From NCBI RefSeq assembly GCF_900129725.1, contig NZ_FQWQ01000001.1, positions 992,001 to 1,056,000 on the forward strand: a stretch of DNA of 64,000 nucleotides, read 5' to 3'. The notes beneath the pieces are model-generated. The model was not told the origin of the DNA, did no database searches, and saw nothing but the letters and a program-made list of their open reading frames with translations. The position numbers and the translations under genes were made by a program. This document shows, piece after piece, positions 26,658-34,142 of this stretch. Origin of the DNA: Chryseolinea serpens (GTDB lineage Bacteria > Bacteroidota > Bacteroidia > Cytophagales > Cyclobacteriaceae). Position 1 is the first letter of the stretch; every line of letters begins with the position of its first letter.

Positions 26658-27944
26658 ATGATAAAATTGAAACATGCATTTCCCGTCCTTTTCCTGACCA
26701 GCCTGGTATTCTCCTGTAGTAAAGATGAAGGAACCGGAGCCGGTGGCGCGGCCCTGGATATCGCCGACGCCCAGACGCTCGTGTTGATCGACGGCAGCAC
26801 CAACGGTCTCACCGGGGGTCGCATAAAAGGCACCCAGGACCAACAATTCAACGCCCTCTACAAGATCGACACCAGCGGCGACCTGCAGGAAGTACACTAC
26901 AGCGAAGGCGAGGGCTCTATCGATGTGGATAAGATCATCCATCTCAACACCGACTACCTGGTGATGCTGGGGAAATTCGTGATCAATGACAAAAACTATT
27001 TTTCGCTGCTTGTGAGGAAATCGGATGGCGCCGTTTTTGATTTCACGGACTATGATCTGAATATGGAGAATTGGAAACTGGGTGAGAACTTTGTCAAGGC
27101 CGACGGCGATGGCAACCTTTATTACCCGATGTATGACCAAATCAAAAAACTCGACATCACCGATCCCCAAAACATCAAACGTACCGACTATCTGCCCTCC
27201 GGTCAGACCGCGTGGTTCTCTGACATCGATAAGGCCGGCAACCTTCTTTACAATTATGACAATGACGGTACGGGTATAAATAAATTTTTGAGGATAAAAA
27301 AAGTTGGCGGGGGCATTTTCGATGCCACGGTGGATGGAAGGACTTATCGCGACTTCTGGCTGGGCAACAATGGTCACTTTTATATCAATGGCACATCCGA
27401 GGCCGGGGCCGCAGCGATCTATAAGGCCACGATCGCGAACAGTGAAGTGACCGTTGAAAACGTATGGTCGGACGACAACAATCCCGCCGCGGGCATGGTG
27501 AAACTCATGTTTTCGACCTCGTCGCAAGGAGCTTACCGCATTCAGAAACCAAACTCCATCCTCTTCCTGGAGACATTTTATGACGCAGACCACGGCGGCA
27601 TGAGCTGGGAGTTTTTTGAGGACACCAACACGGTGCAGGCCATCGACTTGCCTCACCTGAAAGAAGGCAGCGTCTTTGCCCACTCGTCGCACTACTACTA
27701 TATCGGCACCGGTACAGACCTCTACAAAGTGGACATCAATACCCACAGCTACACCAAGCTGCTCACCAGCGGCGAGTACGAAGTGTATGCCCTGAGCGTG
27801 GATGAAAACGACAATCTCCAATTCTCTGGGCTCCGTTTTTCGGATGGAAAGAGAATCTTTGCCGAGATCAGGAATGGTGGCGGGCTTACCCTTGTGGATG
27901 AGGAACTCGATAAGAAAGCCGTCGTCCTAACACGGCTGAATTGA
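26658..27944 (+). CDS. Lipoprotein with predicted beta-propeller, unknown function
   Basis: The 428-residue protein carries a lipoprotein signal peptide with lipobox LVFSC (Cys20), then a Gly/Ala-rich linker. The mature part repeats short segments such as KIDTSGDLQEVHY, NYFSLLVRKSDGAVFDF, DGNLYYPMYDQIKKLDI, FYINGTSEAGAAAIYKATI and YYYIGTGTDLYKVDI. Each has a Y/F-rich strand followed by a turn, as in beta-propeller blades. It should be anchored in the outer or inner membrane facing the periplasm or surface. No catalytic residues are visible. A terminator lies 69 bp after the stop, so it is probably monocistronic. Confidence 0.65.
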   Translation: MIKLKHAFPVLFLTSLVFSCSKDEGTGAGGAALDIADAQTLVLIDGSTNGLTGGRIKGTQDQQFNALYKIDTSGDLQEVHYSEGEGSIDVDKIIHLNTDYLVMLGKFVINDKNYFSLLVRKSDGAVFDFTDYDLNMENWKLGENFVKADGDGNLYYPMYDQIKKLDITDPQNIKRTDYLPSGQTAWFSDIDKAGNLLYNYDNDGTGINKFLRIKKVGGGIFDATVDGRTYRDFWLGNNGHFYINGTSEAGAAAIYKATIANSEVTVENVWSDDNNPAAGMVKLMFSTSSQGAYRIQKPNSILFLETFYDADHGGMSWEFFEDTNTVQAIDLPHLKEGSVFAHSSHYYYIGTGTDLYKVDINTHSYTKLLTSGEYEVYALSVDENDNLQFSGLRFSDGKRIFAEIRNGGGLTLVDEELDKKAVVLTRLN

Positions 27945-28012
27945 TCCCTCGCCTCCCTGCATTTAAAACGCAGGGCCAGGAAATGAGATAGCCAATGTTT
28001 GTCAAAAGGCAC

Positions 28013-28054
28013 GAGCCAGGAGTCAGTCAATTTTCTGATTCCTGGCTCTTTTTT
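28013..28054 (+). terminator. Terminator of the propeller lipoprotein gene
   Basis: GAGCCAGGAGTCAG pairs with CTGATTCCTGGCTC (one mismatch) around an 8-nt loop, followed by six T. The stem sequence contains the same heptamer words (CCAGGAG, TCAG) as the arrays at 4032 and 57087. Confidence 0.88.
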
Positions 28055-28117
28055 ATGGACGCCATATTTGCTTATCTTCATCGCTTCGAAATCCCGTCAT
28101 GGTAAAGTAAACCGTTT

Positions 28118-30622
28118 ATGCTAAAAAACTACTTCCTCGTCGCCCTGCGCAACCTGTTGCGTAACAAGATTTTTTCGCTCATCAATATTTTCGGGCTGGC
28201 CGTGGGATTGGCGGCGTGCTTTCTCATTTACCAGTATGTGCAATTCGAAGAAAGCTATGATTCTTTCCATGAGAAACGTGGACAGCTGTACCGGGTACCG
28301 ATACAGTTCTACAACGGCACCAGTCGTGTTGGCGGTTCGGCGACGGCAGCTCCCGCCCTGGGACCGGCGTTGAAGGCCGAGTTCCCGGAAGTGGCTGACT
28401 TTGCCCGGATGGTGAAGACTTCCTTGTTCACGTCGTCGCTCACCTCCTATTTTGCAAATTCCCTGGAATTTTCCCGTGTCGCTACCAACGGCGAACTCGT
28501 GGCCTTCAATGAGGAGCGTGTTTATTTTGCCGACGCGCCGCTTCTCACCATGTTCTCCTTTCCCCTGCAAGCGGGAACAGCCACCAACGCCCTTACCGAA
28601 CCCAACACGGTAGTCATCACCGAAAAGATGGCACAAAAATATTTTGGCACCGAGCCGCCCTTAGGAAAGGAGTTGAGGTTGAACCGGGAGATGGTTCTCA
28701 AAGTGAGTGGTGTGTTAAAAGACATTCCCGAAAACTCGCACCTGCAGTTCGACATCCTCATCTCCTTCCCCACCCTCATGAAAAGTTTTGGCAACGGCTA
28801 CACGTTGTGGGGGTGGTCCGCCTTCTACAACTATATCCTGCTGACGCCCGGCGCCAACCCGCAAGCACTGGAAGCCAAGTTTCCGGCACTCCAGAAAAAG
28901 TACCTCGGCAACGACTTCAATACCGGCGACAGACGCATGCTGTTCTCGCTTCAGCCCATCGCCGACATCCACCTCGATTCACAGCTCGACAATGAGCAAT
29001 CAACCAATGGCAGCCAACGCGTGGTGTACTTTCTCTCCATCCTTGCCGTCTTCATCCTGGTGGTGGCGTGGATCAACTACATCAATCTTTCAACGGCCAA
29101 GGCATTGGAGCGCGCCAAAGAAGTGGGTTTACGAAAAGTGGTGGGGGCACACCGGATGCAGTTGATGTGGCAATTTTTTATGGATGCGTTGCTGGTCAAT
29201 CTGCTCGCCCTCCTCCTGGCCGCAGCATTGGTATTGCTGTGTTGGCCGCTATTTGAAAAACTGGTCGACAAACCGATGGGCGACGTCTTGTTTCGCGACG
29301 GCCTGATCAGTGGACGCCAGCTGCTTGCCATTGCGGCCATGTTCTTTGCAGGGGTAGTGCTGGTGGGGGCTTACCCGGCGTTGGTCCTCTCCTCCTTTCA
29401 GCCTGTACAAGTGTTGAAGGGAAAGTTTATCAAGTCCACCTCCGGAACATTGCTGCGCAAGGGGATGATCGCTTTTCAATACACGCTGTCGGTGTTGCTC
29501 ATCGCCGGCGCGTTCACCATCTCCCGCCAGCTGTCCTACATGCAGTCGCAGGACCCGGGCTATGCCAAAGACCAACTGCTGGTGGTGGAAGCTCCGGCCG
29601 TATACGACTCCACCGCCGATGACCGGGTCGCGTTCTTTAAAAATGGCGTCGCCCAACTCTCCGGCGTTCACAACCTGACAGCCTCCGCCGACGTGCCCGG
29701 CCAACGCATCACCGAATTTTCGGGAATGAAGCGTATGAATGCTCCCGACCAGGACTATTTCGGATCGTCCATCATGAGCATCGACACGACATTCTTCTCC
29801 ACCTACAACATTAAACTCCTGGAAGGACGCCTGTTCACCGACGACGAACGGATGACCTTCCGCCGGCAGGACAAACACGAAGCCATACGCGCTGTAGTGA
29901 ACGAAGAATTCGTGCGTCGCATGGGATTGCAGAATTTGAAAGACGCTCTCCACGAGAAAATTGTTTTCGGCTGGGGACCGGACGAGCGCTACGCCGAGAT
30001 CATTGGCGTCACGGCCAACCATCACCAGGTGTCGTTGAAGGAAGACTACTCCGCGATATTATACATGCGCCCGCAATGGTCGGCCTGGAAATATTTTTCG
30101 ATCAACCTCCAATCGACCGACATGCCCGCCGCGGTGGAAGCCATCCGCGAGCAATATGCGAAAGCGTTCCCCGACCATCCCTTCAGCTATTTCTTCCTGA
30201 ACGACTTCTTCGACCGCCAATACCACGCCGACCGCCAATTTGAAAACATCTTCAGCGTGTTCACCGCCCTGGCCATTGTAGTGACCTGCCTGGGCTTGCT
30301 GGGCCTCTCCGTCTTCTCCGTAGCCCAGCGCACAAAAGAGATGGGCATCCGCAAAGTATTGGGCGCATCGGCGACGAGAATCCTCGGCTTGTTTGCACAG
30401 GATTTTCTAAAAGTCCTTTTGCTCTCCTGGTGTCTCGCCGCGCCGGTGATCTACTTTGCCGGCCATGCCTGGCTGGAAACTTTTTCTTTCCGCATTCCTA
30501 TGAGTTGGATGATGTTTGTGCTACCCGTCGCGTTGCTGGTCGGTCTGACGTTGCTCACCATTGGGGTGATCAGCTTGAAGGCCGCCTTGGAGAATCCGGT
30601 GAAAGCGTTGCGGCATGAATAA
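28118..30622 (+). CDS. FtsX-type ABC transporter permease without linked ATPase
   Basis: The 834-residue protein has the double MacB_PCD/FtsX layout: TM1 at about residues 20-42, a large extracytoplasmic domain to about 290, an FtsX core (VYFLSILAVFILVVAWINYINLS ... about 300-400), a second periplasmic domain, and a final FtsX core (about 710-830) that includes RTKEMGIRKVLGASATRI. It should export or extract lipids, peptides or lipoproteins, or transmit a mechanical signal. No ATP-binding subunit lies beside it. The closest relatives in the window are the genes at 34143, 47222 and 57249. The substrate is unknown. Confidence 0.88.
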   Translation: MLKNYFLVALRNLLRNKIFSLINIFGLAVGLAACFLIYQYVQFEESYDSFHEKRGQLYRVPIQFYNGTSRVGGSATAAPALGPALKAEFPEVADFARMVKTSLFTSSLTSYFANSLEFSRVATNGELVAFNEERVYFADAPLLTMFSFPLQAGTATNALTEPNTVVITEKMAQKYFGTEPPLGKELRLNREMVLKVSGVLKDIPENSHLQFDILISFPTLMKSFGNGYTLWGWSAFYNYILLTPGANPQALEAKFPALQKKYLGNDFNTGDRRMLFSLQPIADIHLDSQLDNEQSTNGSQRVVYFLSILAVFILVVAWINYINLSTAKALERAKEVGLRKVVGAHRMQLMWQFFMDALLVNLLALLLAAALVLLCWPLFEKLVDKPMGDVLFRDGLISGRQLLAIAAMFFAGVVLVGAYPALVLSSFQPVQVLKGKFIKSTSGTLLRKGMIAFQYTLSVLLIAGAFTISRQLSYMQSQDPGYAKDQLLVVEAPAVYDSTADDRVAFFKNGVAQLSGVHNLTASADVPGQRITEFSGMKRMNAPDQDYFGSSIMSIDTTFFSTYNIKLLEGRLFTDDERMTFRRQDKHEAIRAVVNEEFVRRMGLQNLKDALHEKIVFGWGPDERYAEIIGVTANHHQVSLKEDYSAILYMRPQWSAWKYFSINLQSTDMPAAVEAIREQYAKAFPDHPFSYFFLNDFFDRQYHADRQFENIFSVFTALAIVVTCLGLLGLSVFSVAQRTKEMGIRKVLGASATRILGLFAQDFLKVLLLSWCLAAPVIYFAGHAWLETFSFRIPMSWMMFVLPVALLVGLTLLTIGVISLKAALENPVKALRHE

Positions 30623-30637
30623 TCAGGGCAAAACAAT

Positions 30638-30669
30638 TTTGCACAATTTATGATCATCGGTTGCGTTTG
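30638..30669 (+). promoter_or_regulatory. Candidate promoter upstream of the TonB-like gene
   Basis: TTTG (30638-30641) and TGCGTTTG (30662-30669, one mismatch to TAnnTTTG) are 20 bp apart. The predicted leader to the ATG at 30733 is about 60 nt. Confidence 0.4.
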
Positions 30670-30732
30670 AAAACTTAGCAATCGGATGACGGGCCCGCCC
30701 TCCTTTAAGCGACAATAGCCATTATGCAATGA

Positions 30733-31599
30733 ATGCTCATGAAGGGATGCATTTTAATTATTTCGATAGTCTGTTGCGTAAAATCCTTTGGGCAGATTTC
30801 TATAAAACCGCTGAACCAGCTCCCTACGCTGCGAGAGCAATACATCCAGGAAGATACATTCCTGTTACAGACACGCCTAAACTATCTCCTAAACACTCGC
30901 GCAGGTGATACGACTTGCCGCAATGCCGTTAAAAGGGCCCAAATCCGTGCAAGGGATACCATCGATTTTGTGATCGATTTCGGAATGGGTAGCCCTCGCT
31001 TGCGATATGAGAAGGAACTCGCGGCGCTATGTAGAAAGCAGGGACTTACCTATCAACTGGAACTAGCGAGTTGCATATACATAGAAGGCCAAACGGATGG
31101 ATGTTACAAGGATTATATGGACTTTCTGTTACGCGAAAAGTATGGACGAGATTTCAAGATAGGACTGCATCATAAAGCCGACAGCCTATTTTTGATTAAC
31201 GCGGCGAACGATACGATCATATCGTGGGATTGCGACAAGGAGCCCACCTGCATCGGCAAAGAAGTAGACACCGCTGAGGGCATCTATCTTTCCATTGCAT
31301 TGCCAGTGCAAGACAATCGGGAGGAATGGAAGAGCCAAGATGGCAAGCCGTCGTTCGCTCTTTACCATCCTTTCATAGACATACGCTTTGTGATTGACAA
31401 AAAAGGAAACGTGTCTAACTTTCACCTGTCAGACTTTATTCCGGCGCGAAAAGAAAATGAAGTATACAAAGAGAGGCTCTTCGAATTGGCAAAAAGAGAA
31501 ATCAAAAAAAATTATTCAAAATGGCACCCCGGTGAAATCAACGGAGTGCCCCTAAACACCTTTTACTTTTTAAGAGTGCAGTTTAAACACGGAACATAA
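30733..31599 (+). CDS. Secreted protein with divergent TonB-C-like tail
   Basis: The 288-residue protein has a signal peptide (cut near SFGQ; an alternative ATG is at 30739). The body (about residues 40-190) contains six cysteines and charged helices. The last 80 residues (IDIRFVIDKKGNVSNFHLSDFI ... NYSKWHPGEINGVPLNTFYFLRVQF) follow the 'F-x-I-x-x-x-G-x-V ... W-x-P-g-x-x-x-G-x-P-v' plan of TonB C-terminal domains, but are divergent. There is no membrane anchor. A periplasmic adaptor role is possible. It ends convergently with the CSICGCG barrel gene, 50 bp apart. Confidence 0.6.
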   Translation: MLMKGCILIISIVCCVKSFGQISIKPLNQLPTLREQYIQEDTFLLQTRLNYLLNTRAGDTTCRNAVKRAQIRARDTIDFVIDFGMGSPRLRYEKELAALCRKQGLTYQLELASCIYIEGQTDGCYKDYMDFLLREKYGRDFKIGLHHKADSLFLINAANDTIISWDCDKEPTCIGKEVDTAEGIYLSIALPVQDNREEWKSQDGKPSFALYHPFIDIRFVIDKKGNVSNFHLSDFIPARKENEVYKERLFELAKREIKKNYSKWHPGEINGVPLNTFYFLRVQFKHGT

Positions 31600-31649
31600 C
31601 CTCCATGCTTTTGCACGTGGACAACCCCCTAATGATGGATAGCAGTCGA

Positions 31650-32567
31650 TCAAAACAAAAACGTCACATGCACCGTCATCTTATCATGCGCCTTGCTATG
31701 GCCATCCGCAAGAAATTGTGAGAACGGCGACTGGTAGTTAAATCCCACGGACAATTTCTTATAATACGTCTCCACTCCCGCTGATGCAAAATACGCGTGT
31801 CCCCCGGTGATGTCGATGGGCAAGCCATATTGCTGGTTCTTCCCAGAGTCCTCAAAATACACGCCTGCGTTGGGCATGAGGCCAAGCGATTTGATTTGCT
31901 GCACATAGAAGAGCGACGTGGTGCCGTTGATGCGATTGCCAAAGCGATAGTCGTTCGTGTTCCGGGTGTTCATTTTATAGGTGGCATCCACCGACAGGCC
32001 GAGGCGCTTATAGCGAAGCGTATACAGCGTTGTCAACAGGAAGTCGACGCTTCCCGTGCCCAGTTGGAAGTTGGCGTTGGCAACTTCGGTGGGGTCGTCC
32101 TGAAATTGATATTTGCCGGTCGGCAACTTCACACCCCCTCCGGCAAAGAGGTTGTGATTCAACACACGCTCGTCGGAATGCGGGCGGTTGTTGGTGTTGA
32201 CCAGGTTGTAGTTGGCAATGATGGGAATGTCGCCCAACCCCTGGAGGTCTTTGGTCACGCCATGATCGAGCTGGCGGTTAAAGTTATAGTTGACCAGGGA
32301 AATGATTTGCAGGCGTGGCGTCACATAAAAGCGCATCCAGATCTCGGCGCTGCGAAAAGTCTCTTGGGTGGCCTCGTAGGGATTATAGCCCTCGCCGATG
32401 TGCGAGGTGAAGCTGTAGGTACGATAGCGCACACCGATGAAATTCTTGCTGTACTGTGGCATAATGCCGAGATAATAATTTCCCGCACCACAGCCGCAGA
32501 TCGAGCAGGCCTGGGCCCCGCAGAGAAAGAGCGCACTGACGAGGGTGAGAATTCCTTTCTTTTTCAT
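31650..32567 (-). CDS. Outer-membrane beta-barrel-like protein with CSICGCG motif
   Basis: The 305-residue protein has a signal peptide (to about residue 20). The mature N-terminus reads ACSICGCGAGNYYLGIMPQ, a four-residue-spaced cysteine motif that could bind a metal or heme. The rest is strand-rich, with alternating hydrophobics and aromatic belts (WMRFYVTPRLQIISLVNYNFN; VGFNYQSPFSQFLADG; MTVHVTFLF). The final Phe is typical of outer-membrane barrels. It is encoded 74 bp downstream of an MbnP-like gene, a pairing known for MbnP relatives in Bacteroidota. A copper-linked transport or storage role is inferred. Confidence 0.72.
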   Translation of the reverse strand: MKKKGILTLVSALFLCGAQACSICGCGAGNYYLGIMPQYSKNFIGVRYRTYSFTSHIGEGYNPYEATQETFRSAEIWMRFYVTPRLQIISLVNYNFNRQLDHGVTKDLQGLGDIPIIANYNLVNTNNRPHSDERVLNHNLFAGGGVKLPTGKYQFQDDPTEVANANFQLGTGSVDFLLTTLYTLRYKRLGLSVDATYKMNTRNTNDYRFGNRINGTTSLFYVQQIKSLGLMPNAGVYFEDSGKNQQYGLPIDITGGHAYFASAGVETYYKKLSVGFNYQSPFSQFLADGHSKAHDKMTVHVTFLF

Positions 32568-32641
32568 GGATCTCGTTATTTAAAGTATGAAGCGCGGACC
32601 AGTCCCGGGGGAGTGACCGGTCCGCTGTTATCTTTTTAATT

Positions 32642-33454
32642 TTAATTCTGTTTCGGATCGTTGTGCACGTGTCCGAACGCAATCATCGACGCATAGTTAC
32701 CGGCAATGATTTTTGAATAGTCCGTGAACATCACGTCGGGATGCTCCGCCAGGCTCACCTTCGTGTTGCCGTTGAACACCTTCTGGATGTCGATATAAAA
32801 ATGGGCCTCGGGGGCGATGGTCGTGCGCACTTCTGCTTGAGAAGAACCGAACGTGAGACTGAACTTCTTGAGGTTATTGAAAGTCTTTTCCGCCGCGCTG
32901 GGACCACCATAGCCGCCGATGTGATAGGCAAACGTTTTGTCGGCACCGGATATCACATCTGACGTACCCTCCAGGTCAAAGAAAATGTAGCCTTGGTTCT
33001 TGGACCAATACATGTCGTTAGCCTCGGGTGCGAGGACACCCGTCCGGGCGCTGGCGTCGGCAACGCTTTTTAAGCTGTCGACCCCCAGGGTGAACGTGAC
33101 GGCGTTGTAGTCGCCGGCGGGAATATTCTTCAGCACGAGGTCCTGGCTTTCTTCATCGGCTTCGTCAACGAGGAAATAGCTGGAATCCTGGGGAAGGGTA
33201 TACACGTCCCCGGCAACGGTCTTCAGCGAGATGTTGCTGATGAAATAACGTAGGGCGGTTACTTTGAAGGTCTCGCCACTCGCGTTGGTATACGAAGTGG
33301 TGTTCAACGTCAGATCCTCGTCGCCAACGACGTTGTCGAAATGCAAGGTCAACGTGCCTTTCTCTTCGTTGCCCGGCGCCGGGTCGTCCGAGTTGCAAGC
33401 GGTTACGAAAAGAGAAATGAGGCAGAGTATAGAGATGAAATGATTTGTCTTCAT
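32642..33454 (-). CDS. MbnP family copper-associated lipoprotein
   Basis: The 270-residue protein starts at ATG 33454; the frame extends to 33493 without support. It carries a lipobox (LFVTAC) after a signal peptide. The mature part contains the MbnP-domain hallmarks: LTLHFDNVVGDEDLTLNTTSYTNASGETFKVTALRYFISNISLKT, then PAGDYNAVTFTLGVDS and EANDMYWSKNQGYIFFDLEG. These are usually annotated MbnP-like and are often copper-linked and partnered with the di-heme protein MbnH. No MbnH-like gene is seen within the window. Operon: small membrane protein (33996) - MbnP - CSICGCG barrel. Confidence 0.82.
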   Translation of the reverse strand: MKTNHFISILCLISLFVTACNSDDPAPGNEEKGTLTLHFDNVVGDEDLTLNTTSYTNASGETFKVTALRYFISNISLKTVAGDVYTLPQDSSYFLVDEADEESQDLVLKNIPAGDYNAVTFTLGVDSLKSVADASARTGVLAPEANDMYWSKNQGYIFFDLEGTSDVISGADKTFAYHIGGYGGPSAAEKTFNNLKKFSLTFGSSQAEVRTTIAPEAHFYIDIQKVFNGNTKVSLAEHPDVMFTDYSKIIAGNYASMIAFGHVHNDPKQN

Positions 33455-33612
33455 GGTGTACGGATGATATAATTCGTATGCGCATGCCGCCACGTGAGCG
33501 AAGCGCTATACGGTTTGTTTAGAAACTAAAAGGGGATGTAGCGTGAAAGCATTCGCGTTCACGGCCATTCAGAATTTTCCCACGACGGTTGCGGGATAAA
33601 TAAGAAAGGGGA

Positions 33613-33996
33613 TTACCCGCGGCAGGGCGGATGAAAAATATCTGCGTTCGCAGTATGGTAGAGCTGGCCCGAATAGGGTGTGACGGCCTTCATTGTAAAA
33701 GGTATCTCCGAGAATGACGGCTGGGTAGTGGCCGGAGGCATGAAAAGAATGATCTCCTGGGCCTGAACAAACAGATGTTGACTAGGCTGTTCAGCGCTGT
33801 CGTTTTCAAGGATCGTGAGCCCTGCGTCGAAGTCATACCCACTGCTACACATGGCAATCGGCACTTCGGTGATCAGGCCGATCGTGTAAGCGATGCGGTG
33901 ACGGTTTTCATACAGGTGCGAGAGCAGCCCAAGCCGGCCGGCACAGTGCAACACCATGCTTCCCAGGATCAACATACAAATCGCCCGCCTCAACAT
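33613..33996 (-). CDS. Small anchored protein, first gene of the MbnP cluster
   Basis: The 127-residue protein has one N-terminal hydrophobic segment (about residues 4-20: RAICMLILGSMVLHCAGRLGLL), which is either a membrane anchor or a signal peptide. The mature part contains HRIAYTIGLITEVPIAMCSSGYDFDAGL, a segment I recall from uncharacterised Bacteroidota proteins close to copper or receptor genes. A C-terminal cysteine (HPPCRG) may pair with Cys76. It lies 158 bp upstream of the MbnP gene start on the same strand. Its role is unknown. Confidence 0.6.
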   Translation of the reverse strand: MLRRAICMLILGSMVLHCAGRLGLLSHLYENRHRIAYTIGLITEVPIAMCSSGYDFDAGLTILENDSAEQPSQHLFVQAQEIILFMPPATTQPSFSEIPFTMKAVTPYSGQLYHTANADIFHPPCRG

Positions 33997-34066
33997 GGGG
34001 GCAATTTAGTTCGCGAAAGCGGATCCAAAAAGAACTTTGCGCATTTCTTTGTATCTCTGCTTGCCT

Positions 34067-34142
34067 GCCCGCCGAAGCTTCAGCGAGGGAGGGTCTTAGC
34101 GGTTCAAATTTTACCACAGAGACGCAAGGAAAGGCGCAAAGG
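34067..34142. repeat. Dispersed GC-rich element and GCAAAGG-type repeat
   Basis: GCCCGCCGAAGCTTCAGCG... at 34067-34093 is a single copy of the element found inverted at 21553-21645. A second motif, ACCACAGAGACGCAAGGAAA, then GGCGCAAAGG, follows at 34113-34142. A related hairpin lies at 57194-57226. The region ends exactly at the stop of the permease gene (34143). Confidence 0.6.

Noticed and set aside
26637-27821. 394-codon frame opposite the lipoprotein gene
   Set aside because: Antisense shadow of the plus-strand lipoprotein, which has a lipobox and good strand pattern.
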